Positions 42,272 to 51,611 are shown, counted from the stretch's first letter. The stretch is 64,000 nucleotides of DNA from Nocardia suismassiliense (GCF_900269665.1 NZ_LT985361.1:6459933-6523932); one strand, 5' to 3'. Made by a program: numbers and translations. Notes: generated by a model not told the origin, from the sequence alone.

Positions 42272-43141
42272 TCACCCCGAAATCTTGATTCCGACATCGA
42301 GCCCCCAGAAGACGATCGTCATGATCATGTCCGCGACCACCACCAGCACCAGGCTCGCGCGGATCGCCCGGCCTGAGGCCCGCCCGACGCCCTCCGGCCC
42401 GCCGGTCGCGTAAAACCCTTGGTAGCCGTGGATCAGGATGATCATCACCACGAACACCGTCGCCTTGATCAGCGACGCGACCACGTCGCCGGGTTGCAGG
42501 AAGGCGTCGAAGTAGTGGTAGTAGGTGCCCGAGGACTGACCGTGCAGCACGTTCACCACCACCGCGCACGAGAGGTAACTGAGGATCAGCGTCAGCAGGT
42601 AGAGCGGAACGATGGTGATCATGCCCGCGATCACCCTGGTGGTCACCACGAACGGAATCGGCCGGATACCAATGGCTTCCAGCGCGTCGATCTCCTCGGA
42701 GATGCGCATCGCGCCGATCTCGGCGGTCATCCGGCAGCCCGCCTGCGCCGCGAACCCGATCGCGGCGACCATCGGCGCCATCTCCCTGGTGTTGGCGTAG
42801 GCGGAGACGAAGCCGGTCAGCGGCCCCATGCCGACCATGTTCAGCGCGGTGAACCCCTCCACGCCGATCGAACCGCCGACCGCGACGCCGAGGAAGATCA
42901 GCACCGCCACCGTGCCGCCGCCGACGATGATATTGCCGCTGCCCCAGGTGATGTCGGTGAGCGTCAGCATGGTCTGGCGGCGGTACGCGCGCAGCGTGTG
43001 CGGTATCGCGGCGAGCACCTGGATCACGAAAGTCAGCTGGTGGCCCAGCGATTCGAACAGGGTCAGCGGTCCGCGCGTGCCACGCTCGACGAGGCGACCG
43101 GCACGGCCGAACGGCCGATACTGGGCTGGTATTTCCGTCAT
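42272..43141 (-). CDS. MlaE/YrbE-family permease, YrbEB position
   Basis: The 289-residue membrane protein has about five to six segments and the conserved MlaE core (AQAGCRMTAEIGAMRISEEI, then DALEAIGIRPIPFVVTTRVI). It is one of two permeases of the Mce transporter. ATG 43141 overlaps the yrbEA stop by 1 nt. The frame continues upstream into yrbEA but is not homologous there. Confidence 0.94.
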   Translation of the reverse strand: MTEIPAQYRPFGRAGRLVERGTRGPLTLFESLGHQLTFVIQVLAAIPHTLRAYRRQTMLTLTDITWGSGNIIVGGGTVAVLIFLGVAVGGSIGVEGFTALNMVGMGPLTGFVSAYANTREMAPMVAAIGFAAQAGCRMTAEIGAMRISEEIDALEAIGIRPIPFVVTTRVIAGMITIVPLYLLTLILSYLSCAVVVNVLHGQSSGTYYHYFDAFLQPGDVVASLIKATVFVVMIILIHGYQGFYATGGPEGVGRASGRAIRASLVLVVVADMIMTIVFWGLDVGIKISG

Positions 43142-43971
43142 CAGCCCACCTTCTGCGGCAGGAACATCGAAACCAGCTGGGTGATCACGAGGTTCACGCC
43201 GAACGCGGCGATCACCCCGATCACCACCGCGGCGTTGACCGCGTTGGCGACGCCCTTGGGCCCGTGCGTCGCTTCGAGCCCGCGCTGGCAGGCGACGATC
43301 AGCACGATCACCCCGAAGATGACCGACTTGCCGATCGCCACCGCGAGATCGGCCATGGTGGCGAAGGCCGCGAACGAGGACAGGTAACTGCCCGGCGTCA
43401 CCCCTTGGAACCCGACCGCCACCACATATCCGGTGAACACGCCCATGAAGATGACCAGCAGGCACAGCAGCGGCGTCAGCACGATCATGGCGGCGAGCCG
43501 CGGGGCGACCAGTCGCCGCACCGGGTCGATGCCCATGGTGCGCAACGCGTCTACCTCCTCGCGGATGGTGCGCGCGCCCAGATCCGAGGCGATGGCCGAC
43601 CCGGCCGCGCCGCCGAGCAGCAGCGCGGTCACCATCGGCGCGCCCTGCCGGATGACGCCGAGCCCGCCCGCCGCACCGGCCACCGAGGTCGCGCCCACCT
43701 GCTGGGTCAGGCTGCCGACCTGCACCGAGACGATCACGCCGAACGGAATCGCCACCAGCACCGCGGGAATCGCGGTGACGCTGACGATGAACCAGCCCTG
43801 TTGCAGTGTGTCCCGCCAGGGATGGCGCAGCTTGAGGATGTCGCCGACGAGATAGCTGAACGCGGCGACGGCGAGCTGAAGGGTCCGGCCGAAGGTCCGC
43901 AGACTCGTCAGGACGAGCTCGAATCCCCAGCGCACCAGTGGCTCGGACACCCGAGCGACCCTGTCGACCAC
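43141..43971 (-). CDS. MlaE/YrbE-family permease, YrbEA position
   Basis: The 276-residue membrane protein has the MlaE core (GSAIASDLGARTIREEVDAL, RTMGIDPVRRLVAPRLAAMI). GTG 43971 is chosen because GAGG lies about 5 nt upstream; other GTG codons at 43974, 43950 and 43935 are possible. It is the first gene of the Mce operon, with its promoter expected in 43972-44172. No Mce ATPase (MceG/MkL) gene is in the window; it is usually encoded elsewhere. Confidence 0.9.
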   Translation of the reverse strand: MVDRVARVSEPLVRWGFELVLTSLRTFGRTLQLAVAAFSYLVGDILKLRHPWRDTLQQGWFIVSVTAIPAVLVAIPFGVIVSVQVGSLTQQVGATSVAGAAGGLGVIRQGAPMVTALLLGGAAGSAIASDLGARTIREEVDALRTMGIDPVRRLVAPRLAAMIVLTPLLCLLVIFMGVFTGYVVAVGFQGVTPGSYLSSFAAFATMADLAVAIGKSVIFGVIVLIVACQRGLEATHGPKGVANAVNAAVVIGVIAAFGVNLVITQLVSMFLPQKVG

Positions 43972-44172
43972 CACTACCTCGATTCCGCCGGCTCCACCCC
44001 CGACCGGGCTCAATTTAACCGACTGATATGTCACTCTGCGGCGAATCGGCCGGATTCGCTCAACTGACCCAGACAGTACAGCCTCCAGCGGACGATTGCG
44101 CCTCCGCGCTGCCGCAGACCGGAAAAAGTGCAGCCGGATGCGTGCCCGGCCGGGACCGCTAACCTGGCCAGC

Positions 44173-45084
44173 ATGGCGGTCATTGTTCTGGTGCCGGATG
44201 ACTACGGCTTCGAGGTCCTGTCCGGAATCGACGGCATACAGCCGTTGCGCTACGAAGCGGGCGAGCCACTGCCCGACGGCGCCGAACACGCGGAAGTGCT
44301 GGTGCCCAAGTTCCTTTCCCGCGCCGACACCGTCGACCTGACCCAGCTGCCCAAGCTACGACTGGTGCAGATGATGACCGCGGGCGCCGAGGGCTGGATC
44401 AGCCGGTTGCCCGATGGCGTGCGCCTGTCCACCGGACGCGGTGCGCACGGCGGCAGCTCGGCCGAATGGGTAATGGCCGCGCTGCTGCACATCTACCGCG
44501 AGCTCGGCGGCTTCGCCGACGCCCAGCGCGCCCAGCAGTGGACCTTCCATCAGACCGGAACATTGGTCGGCAAGCGGATTCTGGTGATCGGCGCCGGCGA
44601 TCTGGCCGCCGAACTCGTCCGCAGGCTCGACGGATTCGACACCGAGGTGACACTGGTCGGCACCCGGGCCCGCGGCGGAGTGCGCAGCGTCGACGAACTA
44701 CCCGGCTTGCTCCCCGGAAAAGACGTCGTCGTGCTGACTGTCCCGGTCACCACTCGCACCACCGGAATGGTCGACGCCGCCTTCCTCGCCGCGATGGACG
44801 ACAACGCCATTCTCGTCAACATCGCCCGCGGGCCGGTCGTCCAGACCGATGCCCTGCTGGCCGAGCTGCAATCGGGCCGGCTCCGTGCGGCACTGGACGT
44901 CACCGATCCGGAACCACTGCCACCGGGCCATCCACTCTGGACCGCTCCGAATCTCCTGCTCACCCCGCACGTCGGCGGCAACAGCACCGGCAGTTACGAA
45001 CGCGGCTACGCCGTGGTCCGTGCGGAGATCGCCCGTTTCGTGGCTGGTGAGGAGCCCAAGAACCTGGTGCGCGGGGAGTACTGA
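44173..45084 (+). CDS. D-isomer-specific 2-hydroxyacid dehydrogenase
   Basis: The 303-residue NAD(P)-dependent enzyme has GKRILVIGAGDLAAELVRRL (the nucleotide loop), DNAILVNIARGPVVQTDALL with the Arg region, and LLTPHVGGNS with the catalytic His. The N-domain is short, as in the FdhD/GyaR-like small members. Substrate is unknown. It is divergent from the Mce operon across about 200 bp; the two do not clearly share function. ATG 44173 fits homology. Confidence 0.92.
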   Translation: MAVIVLVPDDYGFEVLSGIDGIQPLRYEAGEPLPDGAEHAEVLVPKFLSRADTVDLTQLPKLRLVQMMTAGAEGWISRLPDGVRLSTGRGAHGGSSAEWVMAALLHIYRELGGFADAQRAQQWTFHQTGTLVGKRILVIGAGDLAAELVRRLDGFDTEVTLVGTRARGGVRSVDELPGLLPGKDVVVLTVPVTTRTTGMVDAAFLAAMDDNAILVNIARGPVVQTDALLAELQSGRLRAALDVTDPEPLPPGHPLWTAPNLLLTPHVGGNSTGSYERGYAVVRAEIARFVAGEEPKNLVRGEY

Positions 45085-45185
45085 GCCAGGCCCGCCGAAT
45101 CCCTTGCCGCAAGGACCTTTACACATTCCCTAAGAGGCCGCTCAGCACCCGTTGACGTAGGCCCGTGGCAGGCGTACGGTCGCTT

Positions 45186-45210
45186 TTGACAACTTCTCAA
45201 AATATGTCAA
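45186..45210 (+). promoter_or_regulatory. Candidate TetR operator overlapping a -35-like box
   Basis: TTGACA (45186-45191), 13 nt, TGTCAA (45205-45210) form an inverted repeat 13 bp upstream of the TetR ATG. TTGACA also matches a sigma70-type -35 element. Autoregulation by the TetR protein encoded next is likely, by analogy. Confidence 0.5.
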
Positions 45211-45223
45211 GGTGACAAAATCG

Positions 45224-45913
45224 ATGAGCGTCAATGAGTTCGAACGCGAGCAGGCCATCCTCGATGCGGCGGCCGACCTGCTGTGCCGGATCGGCTACAA
45301 CAAGCTGACGATGGGCGACGTCGCCGATGCCGTCGCCCTGCACCGGGGTTTGGTGTACCTGCAGTTCAAGTCGAAAGACGAGCTCGTCGAGGCGACGGTG
45401 CGACGCGAGCTGAGCCGGTACGCGGACACCTGGCGGGCGCAGCTGGAAGCGGATCCGCAGGCGGGCAGTGTGGCCAGCGTCTACCGGGCGATGGTGCACA
45501 CACTCACCCGGCTGCCGCTCGCCGCGGCGATCGTCGCGCGCGACGAAGACATCCTGGGCAAGTACCTGCGCAAGCCGGGCAACGTCTTCGACCGGCTGCC
45601 CAAGCTCGGCACCGGCGATTTCCTGCTCGCCATGCAGGAGGCGGGCACGGTCCGCTCCGACGTCGACATCCGCACGGCCGCTTTCATTCTCGACGCATTG
45701 ACCCCCGCCATCCGGCGCACCTTGCCGTCGGATCGGGCCGAACCCGCCGATCCGGACCAGCCGTCCTCCGATGAACTGCTCAGCACACTGGCCGACCTGC
45801 TCGAACGGGCGCTGACCCCGCCCGAGGGCGCCGACCTCGCCCGTGGCAAAGCGCTACTGCTCGATGAGCTGGCGCGCGCCCACGCGAATTTCGGCGCCGA
45901 GCCGGGCCGGTAG
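45224..45913 (+). CDS. TetR-family regulator of the PEP-utilising enzyme cluster
   Basis: The 229-residue regulator has an HTH (QAILDAAADLLCRIGYNKLT, then ADAVALHRGLVYLQFKSKDE). ATG 45224 is chosen, with AAGG upstream; GTG 45212 is an alternative. The C-domain is divergent. It is followed by 15 bp and then by the PEP-utilising enzyme and an esterase gene on the same strand, so it probably controls them. Confidence 0.9.
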   Translation: MSVNEFEREQAILDAAADLLCRIGYNKLTMGDVADAVALHRGLVYLQFKSKDELVEATVRRELSRYADTWRAQLEADPQAGSVASVYRAMVHTLTRLPLAAAIVARDEDILGKYLRKPGNVFDRLPKLGTGDFLLAMQEAGTVRSDVDIRTAAFILDALTPAIRRTLPSDRAEPADPDQPSSDELLSTLADLLERALTPPEGADLARGKALLLDELARAHANFGAEPGR

Positions 45914-45927
45914 AAAGGAAACATGTC

Positions 45928-48543
45928 ATGACCACCAGCGATCCGCTCGTCCTCGACCTGGACGACACCCGGGCCACCCTGGAGGTAGCCGGCGGCAAGG
46001 GCGCTTCGCTCGCCCGCATGGCCGCGGCGAAACTTCCGGTGCCACCAGGGTTTCACGTCACCACGGCCGCATACCGGCACTTCGTCGACAGCGCGAATCT
46101 GCACGACAAGATTCTTCGCACGGTCACCGCGGCGGACCCGGATCGGCCCGCATCGATCGAAGCCGCGGCGGCTGAAATCGCCGGACTGTTCGCCGAACAG
46201 CCTGTGCCGGAAGAGATCACGGCGGCCGTCCGCGCCGCCTATGCCCAACTCGGTGACGAGGTGGCGGTAGCGGTGCGTTCCTCGGCCACCGCGGAGGATC
46301 TGCCGGAGATGTCCTTCGCCGGGCAACAGGATACCTATCTCAATATCCGTGGCGCCGAACAAGTTCTGGCTGCGGTGCAACGCTGCTGGGCATCCCTGTG
46401 GACCGCGCGGGCCATCGATTATCGCGCCCGCCAAGGCATCGAGTCCGACGAGGTGAGTTTGGCGGTCGTCGTGCAGGAGCTCGTTCCCGCCGACGCCGCC
46501 GGTGTGCTGTTCACCGCGGACCCGCTGACCGGTGCGCGGGACCGGGTGATGATCAACGCGGCCTGGGGTCTCGGCGAGGCCATCGTCAGCGGAAACGTCA
46601 CGCCCGACACCCTTCTCGTCGCGAAGTCCGACGGGCAGGTCCTGCGCGAGGACATCAGCGATAAACGCTCGATGACCGTGCGCACGGCAACGGGCACCGA
46701 GGACGTCGCGGTACCCGAGCAGCAACGGAACGCGCGGGTGCTCGAAGCCGATCGAGCCGCCGAGCTGACCGAGCTCGCCGTGCGGATCGAGGAACTGTAC
46801 GGGCAGCCCATGGATATCGAGTGGGCGGTGCACGATGGCGAGTTGTTCATCGTGCAGGCACGGCCGATCACCGTGCTGCCGGACGACGCACCAAAACCGG
46901 CAACCGAATGGGAGCTGCCCGACCGCAAGGGTAAGTACATGCGGGCCAGTGTGCTGGAACTCCTGCCGGAGCCACTCTCGCCGCTGTTCGCCACGCTGGG
47001 CCTGCCCGCGTTCGGCAAGGCGACCAAGGATCGGTATGACGACCTCGGGCTGCCCTACTTCGACAATCCGTTGGTGGTGATCAACGGGTATGGCTACTAC
47101 GACATCACCTACACCCCGGGGATGCTCGCTCGAATGTTGTTGGCGCAGCCGCGATTTCTGGCGTCGACCTTGCCGCGAGCGCTACGCACCGCGCCACAGC
47201 GGTGGCGTGCGGGACACACACGGTATACCGAGGTCACCGCGGAAAAAAACGGGCTGAATCCGGCCCAGGCATCCGCCACCGAATTGCTGGAAGCCGCCCG
47301 GGCGATCGTCGAGGAGGCGGCGCGTTACTACCTCACGTTGCAAGGGGGCGTGCTGCCCGCGACGTACATCAGCGAGGGCCTGTTCTCGGCCGCCTACAAG
47401 ACGATGAAGCGACGCGACGACCCGGCCGCATTGACCTTCCTGCTCGGCTTCGACAGCAAGCCATTGCGCGCGGAGAAGTCGCTTTACGAACTTGCTCAGT
47501 GGATCCACACGCAACCAGGCCTGGCCGATCGAGTCGAGAACCTCTCGGGCACAGACCTTCTCGCGCTCCTGCACGACAAGGACGCGAGTAGCGGGAACCA
47601 AGCGTGGCACGAGTTCCTCAGCCGGTTCGCCGAACACCTGGCGACCTACGGCGATACCGTCTACGACCTCGACTTCGCCGCACCGCTGCCCGTCGACGAT
47701 CCGGCACCGCTGTTGCAGACGCTCGCATTCTTCGGTACCCCGGCGGCACACGATCCGCACGACCGTCAGCGCAACGCACAGTTGAAGCGAGAGCAGGCCA
47801 TGCGCCGCCTCCAGGCGAGGCGGCCGGGTGTACGGCGCTGGCTGACACTGCGTTTGCTGCGCTGGGCGCAGACCATGAGCCCGTTGCGCGAGGACGGCCT
47901 GGCGGATGTCGGTCTCGGCTGGCCGACCGTGCGTCGCCTGCTGCACGAGCTCGGTCGACGCCTCGTGACCGCAGGCGCACTCCGCACGGACGAGGACGTC
48001 TTCTGGTTGCGTCTCGACGAACTACAGGACGCGGCGCGCGCACTGGATGATGCTCGCCCAGTGCAGGATTCACGCGCCGTAGTGGCCGAGCGCAAGGCGA
48101 CCGCGGCGGCGCAGCGCATGGTCACCCCGCCGCATGCGCTACCTGTCAGCGGCGGCGCGAAGCTCTTCGGCCTCGACTTCTCGAAGCTGTTGCCCGCGGG
48201 CGGTGAGCAGGATTCCGGCGCAACGGTCAAGGGCGTGCCCGGCAGTCCCGGCCGGGTGACGGCGCCCGCGCGAATCATCCACGGCCCCGAGGATTTCAGC
48301 CGCCTGCGCCCCGGTGACGTGCTGGTCACCAAGATCACCACCCCGGCCTGGACGCCGCTGTTCGCTTTGGCTTCCGCGGTCGTCACCGACGTCGGCGGAC
48401 CACTGAGCCACAGTTCGATCGTGGCCCGCGAGTACCACATTCCTGCAGTACTGGGCACCGGCGTGGCCACCGAACGGCTGCCCGACGGCGCACGGGTCAC
48501 CGTCGACGGTGACGCAGGCACGGTCACCCTCGCCACCAGCTGA
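45928..48543 (+). CDS. PEP synthase/rifampicin-phosphotransferase-like enzyme
   Basis: The 871-residue protein has an N-terminal ATP-grasp domain (VAGGKGASLARMAAAKLPVP, then VRSSATAEDLPEMSFAGQQD and FIVQARPITVL), a middle domain of about 380 residues (KYMRASVLELLPEPLSPLFA) and a C-terminal swivelling His domain (VVTDVGGPLSHSSIVAREYH). That order and length match rifampicin phosphotransferases and PEP-synthase-like enzymes, which move phosphate from ATP to a His and then to a substrate. The substrate is not shown: rifamycins, pyruvate or another hydroxyl are all possible. GAAAGGAAAC upstream is the ribosome site. Confidence 0.85.
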   Translation: MTTSDPLVLDLDDTRATLEVAGGKGASLARMAAAKLPVPPGFHVTTAAYRHFVDSANLHDKILRTVTAADPDRPASIEAAAAEIAGLFAEQPVPEEITAAVRAAYAQLGDEVAVAVRSSATAEDLPEMSFAGQQDTYLNIRGAEQVLAAVQRCWASLWTARAIDYRARQGIESDEVSLAVVVQELVPADAAGVLFTADPLTGARDRVMINAAWGLGEAIVSGNVTPDTLLVAKSDGQVLREDISDKRSMTVRTATGTEDVAVPEQQRNARVLEADRAAELTELAVRIEELYGQPMDIEWAVHDGELFIVQARPITVLPDDAPKPATEWELPDRKGKYMRASVLELLPEPLSPLFATLGLPAFGKATKDRYDDLGLPYFDNPLVVINGYGYYDITYTPGMLARMLLAQPRFLASTLPRALRTAPQRWRAGHTRYTEVTAEKNGLNPAQASATELLEAARAIVEEAARYYLTLQGGVLPATYISEGLFSAAYKTMKRRDDPAALTFLLGFDSKPLRAEKSLYELAQWIHTQPGLADRVENLSGTDLLALLHDKDASSGNQAWHEFLSRFAEHLATYGDTVYDLDFAAPLPVDDPAPLLQTLAFFGTPAAHDPHDRQRNAQLKREQAMRRLQARRPGVRRWLTLRLLRWAQTMSPLREDGLADVGLGWPTVRRLLHELGRRLVTAGALRTDEDVFWLRLDELQDAARALDDARPVQDSRAVVAERKATAAAQRMVTPPHALPVSGGAKLFGLDFSKLLPAGGEQDSGATVKGVPGSPGRVTAPARIIHGPEDFSRLRPGDVLVTKITTPAWTPLFALASAVVTDVGGPLSHSSIVAREYHIPAVLGTGVATERLPDGARVTVDGDAGTVTLATS

Positions 48544-48555
48544 AACGGAACCCGC

Positions 48556-49383
48556 ATGCACACAACGACTTCCGACGAGATCATCCCGCTGTGGCCCGGC
48601 TCGAGCCCACGCCTGCCGTCACCGTATGGCCAGACAACCACCGTCCCAGGCTTGCAGGACGGCAAGGCCGTCACGCTGATTCGTAATGTCACCGAACCCG
48701 CACTGACCGTGCACCGCCCGGATCCGGCGCGCGCGACCGGAACCGCCGTCATCGTCTGTCCCGGCGGCAGTTTCATCACGCTCACCCGAGGCACCGGCGC
48801 CGACATCGCCGATGCTCTTGCCGCACAAGGCTGCACGGCCTTCGTGCTGCGCTACCGCCTGCTCCCCTCGGCGCCGGACGACGAAGACTTCATCCGGCAC
48901 TGGGCCACCGACTACACCATGGCCGATATCGAGGCGCAGTCCTACCCGGCGGCCATCGATGCACGCCGAGCAGTCCAGTTCGTCCGCGAGCACGCCGCCA
49001 CCTGGCAGGTCGAACCGCGGCACATCGGCATCCTCGGTTCCTCCGCGGGCGGGCAACTAGCCTTCAGTGCCGCAACGGATTACGACCGGCAGAGTCGTCC
49101 CGATCACGTCGCCGCGTTGTATGCCCCCGCCTGGCACGAATACACCGTCCCGGCCGACGCACCCCCGCTGTTTCTCGCCCTGGCCGGCGACGACCCCGAT
49201 GAGAACGTCGTACCCGGGAATCTGGCCCGCTACCAGGCCTGGCGAGCCGCGGGCCACGCCGCGGAGTTGCACGTCTACGCCCAAGGTGGCCACGGTTTCG
49301 CGATGGAGCCGCGAGGCCTGCCCTGCGACACCTGGATGGACCGCTACCTCGAGTGGCTTGCCACCACGAGACCGTCGGACTAA
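48556..49383 (+). CDS. Alpha/beta hydrolase, acetyl-esterase type
   Basis: The 275-residue protein has the oxyanion region AVIVCPGGSFITL, a nucleophile elbow GILGSSAGGQLAFSA and a terminal His in VYAQGGHGFAMEP. This is the BD-FAE/xylan esterase-like layout. It lies 12 bp after the PEP-utilising gene, so both belong to one unit. Ester hydrolysis of an unknown substrate is expected. It overlaps the convergent PheC-like gene by 4 nt. Confidence 0.9.
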   Translation: MHTTTSDEIIPLWPGSSPRLPSPYGQTTTVPGLQDGKAVTLIRNVTEPALTVHRPDPARATGTAVIVCPGGSFITLTRGTGADIADALAAQGCTAFVLRYRLLPSAPDDEDFIRHWATDYTMADIEAQSYPAAIDARRAVQFVREHAATWQVEPRHIGILGSSAGGQLAFSAATDYDRQSRPDHVAALYAPAWHEYTVPADAPPLFLALAGDDPDENVVPGNLARYQAWRAAGHAAELHVYAQGGHGFAMEPRGLPCDTWMDRYLEWLATTRPSD

Positions 49384-50174
49384 ACCGGCACCGTCGCGTT
49401 GGGTCCGATCCACTGGTCGAACAGCCGGTCCACCGTGCCGGTAGCGAGCTGAGTGGTCAGGTACCCGTTGAGCAGCGTGGCCAGCACCGGGTCGTCCTTG
49501 CGGATCAGCAGCACCTTGCCGAAGGAGTCGAAAGGCTTGTCCCGGTGCAAGACCTGCAGGCCCGGGTGCTGGCGGACGCGGTAACGGCCCTCGACGGCGT
49601 CGGTGACGAAGACGTCGGCCCGGCCCTGCTCGACCTCGTCGAAGATGGTGAGATTCTCCGGCCAGAGGGTCAGCTGAGCGTCGGGGAAGTTCTTGCGAGC
49701 GAACTCCTCGTTCGTGCCACCACGATTCGCGATCACCCGCACCTCGGGCCGGTTGATCTGCTCGATCGTCGAGAAGTCGGCGCCGCTGGCTCGGCGGGTG
49801 ATCGGCGTCTTGCCGTCGGTGCCGTAGACGATCGAGAAGTCGGCGAAGGCCCGGCGCGCGGGCGAATCCGAGATACCGCCGACCGCAATATCGCACTGGC
49901 GCTCAGCGAAATCAGTCTTCAGGGTCGCCCAGGTGACCGGGACGAACTGGATCGGCCTGCGGAGCAAGTCGGCGAAGCCACGAGCCAATTCGATGTCCAC
50001 ACCGCGGTATTCGCCGGCACCCTCGGCGACCGAATACGGCGGATAATCGCCGGGCGTGCACACCCGCAGCGCATTGCTCTGCTGCGCGCTCGCCGGAATC
50101 GCCGGGGCCACAAGGACTATGCACCCGGCAAGCAGTACCGCACCGAGGCGGCCGAACAGCCGCGTCACGCGCAC
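49380..50174 (-). CDS. PheC-like cyclohexadienyl (arogenate/prephenate) dehydratase, exported
   Basis: The 264-residue protein has a Sec signal (residues 1-30, ASA cleavage) and a solute-binding-protein fold. It matches Pseudomonas PheC at DGKTPITRRAS, RVIANRGGTNEEFARKN, TIFDEVEQGRADVFVTDAVE and GRYRVRQHPGL; the TDAVE Glu fits the catalytic Glu of PheC. PheC dehydrates prephenate or arogenate outside the cytoplasm. It could also be a plain amino-acid-binding protein. No ABC permease is next to it, which favours an enzyme. Confidence 0.75.
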   Translation of the reverse strand: MRVTRLFGRLGAVLLAGCIVLVAPAIPASAQQSNALRVCTPGDYPPYSVAEGAGEYRGVDIELARGFADLLRRPIQFVPVTWATLKTDFAERQCDIAVGGISDSPARRAFADFSIVYGTDGKTPITRRASGADFSTIEQINRPEVRVIANRGGTNEEFARKNFPDAQLTLWPENLTIFDEVEQGRADVFVTDAVEGRYRVRQHPGLQVLHRDKPFDSFGKVLLIRKDDPVLATLLNGYLTTQLATGTVDRLFDQWIGPNATVPV

Positions 50175-50177
50175 CGC

Positions 50178-50528
50178 TCAGTTCTCGTTGCGCGCCTTGG
50201 GGAATCGTTTCTGTTTGGCCACCCAACCGGCCATCTGGGCCCAGTGCGACTTGCGCGGGGTGACGATCGAGGTCAGTTCCCGGTCCCACTCGTCGGCCTC
50301 GGTGAGCCCGTCGATCGTGGCGACGAGCTCCTTCGCGGTGGCCATATCGGTGACGACCCGGTCGCCGAGGATGCCGTCGGCACCCACCAGCGTCACCCGG
50401 ACACCGGCGCGGCCGAGCGGCTGCAGCACGGCCGTGGCCGAACCGTCGTGATCGGCGACGAAACCCTTGACGGACTCCACGAGGGCGCCCGGCAACTTCA
50501 CCGGGGCCGCGGCGACATCAGCACTCAT
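50178..50528 (-). CDS. Conserved hypothetical protein
   Basis: The 116-residue soluble protein (LPGALVESVKGFVADHDGSA, DGILGDRVVTDMATAKELVA, VTPRKSHWAQMAGWVAKQKR) has no signal peptide and no domain I can name. It is divergent from qor by about 100 bp, and 3 bp separate it from the start of the PheC-like gene. ATG 50528 is chosen; the frame upstream is a shadow of qor. It resembles small actinobacterial proteins of unknown function. Confidence 0.75.
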   Translation of the reverse strand: MSADVAAAPVKLPGALVESVKGFVADHDGSATAVLQPLGRAGVRVTLVGADGILGDRVVTDMATAKELVATIDGLTEADEWDRELTSIVTPRKSHWAQMAGWVAKQKRFPKARNEN

Positions 50529-50633
50529 GGCACGGAGTTTACCGGCCAGTAGCAAACGGTCCAGTCCCCCTGCCGGATTTGTCCGCGACCGCCGGATCCG
50601 GCCTGCCCACCGTGAAGGTGTAGAACAGAACTC

Positions 50634-51605
50634 ATGCGTGCGATTCAGGTGTCCGAACACGGTGGTCCCGAAGTCCTGGAGTACGTCGAGGTGCCGGACC
50701 CGCAGCTCGGTCCCGATCAGCTGCTCGTCGACATCCAGGCCATCGGCATCAACTTCATCGACACCTACATCCGCACCGGCCGCTATCCGCAGGACGTGCC
50801 GTATGTGCCCGGCGCCGAGGGCTCCGGTGTGGTCGCCGAGGTCGGCGCGAACGTCACCGAGTTCGCCGTCGGCGACCGCGTCGCGTGGGCCGCCGGACCC
50901 GGCAGCTACGCGGAGCGGGTCGCGGTGAACGCCGCGGTGGCCGTCAAGGTGCCCGGCGAGGTCGACCCGAAGGTGGCCGCGTCCGCGCTGCTCCAGGGCA
51001 TGACCGCGCACTATCTGCTCGAATCGATCTACACCCCGCAACCGGGCGAGTCGGTGCTGGTGCACGCGGGCGCGGGCGGTGTCGGCCTGGTGCTGACCCA
51101 GCTCGCCGCGGCCCGCGGCGCCCGGGTGATCACCACGGTGTCCACCGATGCGAAGGAGAAGCTGTCCCGCGAGGCGGGCGCCGCCGAGGTGCTGCGTTAC
51201 GGCGACGACCTCGCCGACCAGGTGCGCGCGCTCACCGACGGTGTCGGCGTGGCCGCGGTGTACGACGGCGTCGGCGCGGCCACCTTCGAGGCCAGCCTCG
51301 CGTCGCTGCGGGTCCGCGGCATGCTCGCACTCTTCGGCGGTGCCAGCGGCGCGGTCCCCCCGTTCGATTTGCAGCGTCTGGCCGGCTCAGGCTCACTATT
51401 CGTTACCCGGCCGACGCTGGCCCACTACACTCGCGACCGGGCCGAACTGCTATGGCGCGCAACGGACATCCTCAACGCCATCGACGATGGCACGCTGCGG
51501 ATCCGGATCGGCGCGACCTACCCGCTCGCCGAGGCCGAGCAGGCGCACCGCGATCTCGAGGCGCGCAAGACCACCGGCTCCATCGTCCTGCTGCCCGGTT
51601 CCTAG
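50634..51605 (+). CDS. qor: NADPH:quinone oxidoreductase
   Basis: The 323-residue zinc-free MDR enzyme has GAEGSGVVAEVGANV, LLQGMTAHYLLESIY and HAGAGGVGLVLTQLAAARGA, followed by the PPFDLQRLAGSGSLFVTRPT segment typical of QOR. It reduces quinones with NADPH. In M. tuberculosis Rv1454c is the match, next to ctaB, as here with two genes between. ATG 50634 begins the homology. Confidence 0.94.
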   Translation: MRAIQVSEHGGPEVLEYVEVPDPQLGPDQLLVDIQAIGINFIDTYIRTGRYPQDVPYVPGAEGSGVVAEVGANVTEFAVGDRVAWAAGPGSYAERVAVNAAVAVKVPGEVDPKVAASALLQGMTAHYLLESIYTPQPGESVLVHAGAGGVGLVLTQLAAARGARVITTVSTDAKEKLSREAGAAEVLRYGDDLADQVRALTDGVGVAAVYDGVGAATFEASLASLRVRGMLALFGGASGAVPPFDLQRLAGSGSLFVTRPTLAHYTRDRAELLWRATDILNAIDDGTLRIRIGATYPLAEAEQAHRDLEARKTTGSIVLLPGS

Positions 51606-51611
51606 ACCAGT

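Noticed and set aside
45928..48543. Naming the gene rph (rifampicin phosphotransferase)
   Set aside because: Domain order fits, but the middle domain has no residues I can tie to rifamycin binding. A PEP-synthase-like enzyme is equally possible.
50178..51065. Long minus-strand frame opposite qor
   Set aside because: Only the last 116 residues after ATG 50528 look like a protein; the rest is antisense to qor.
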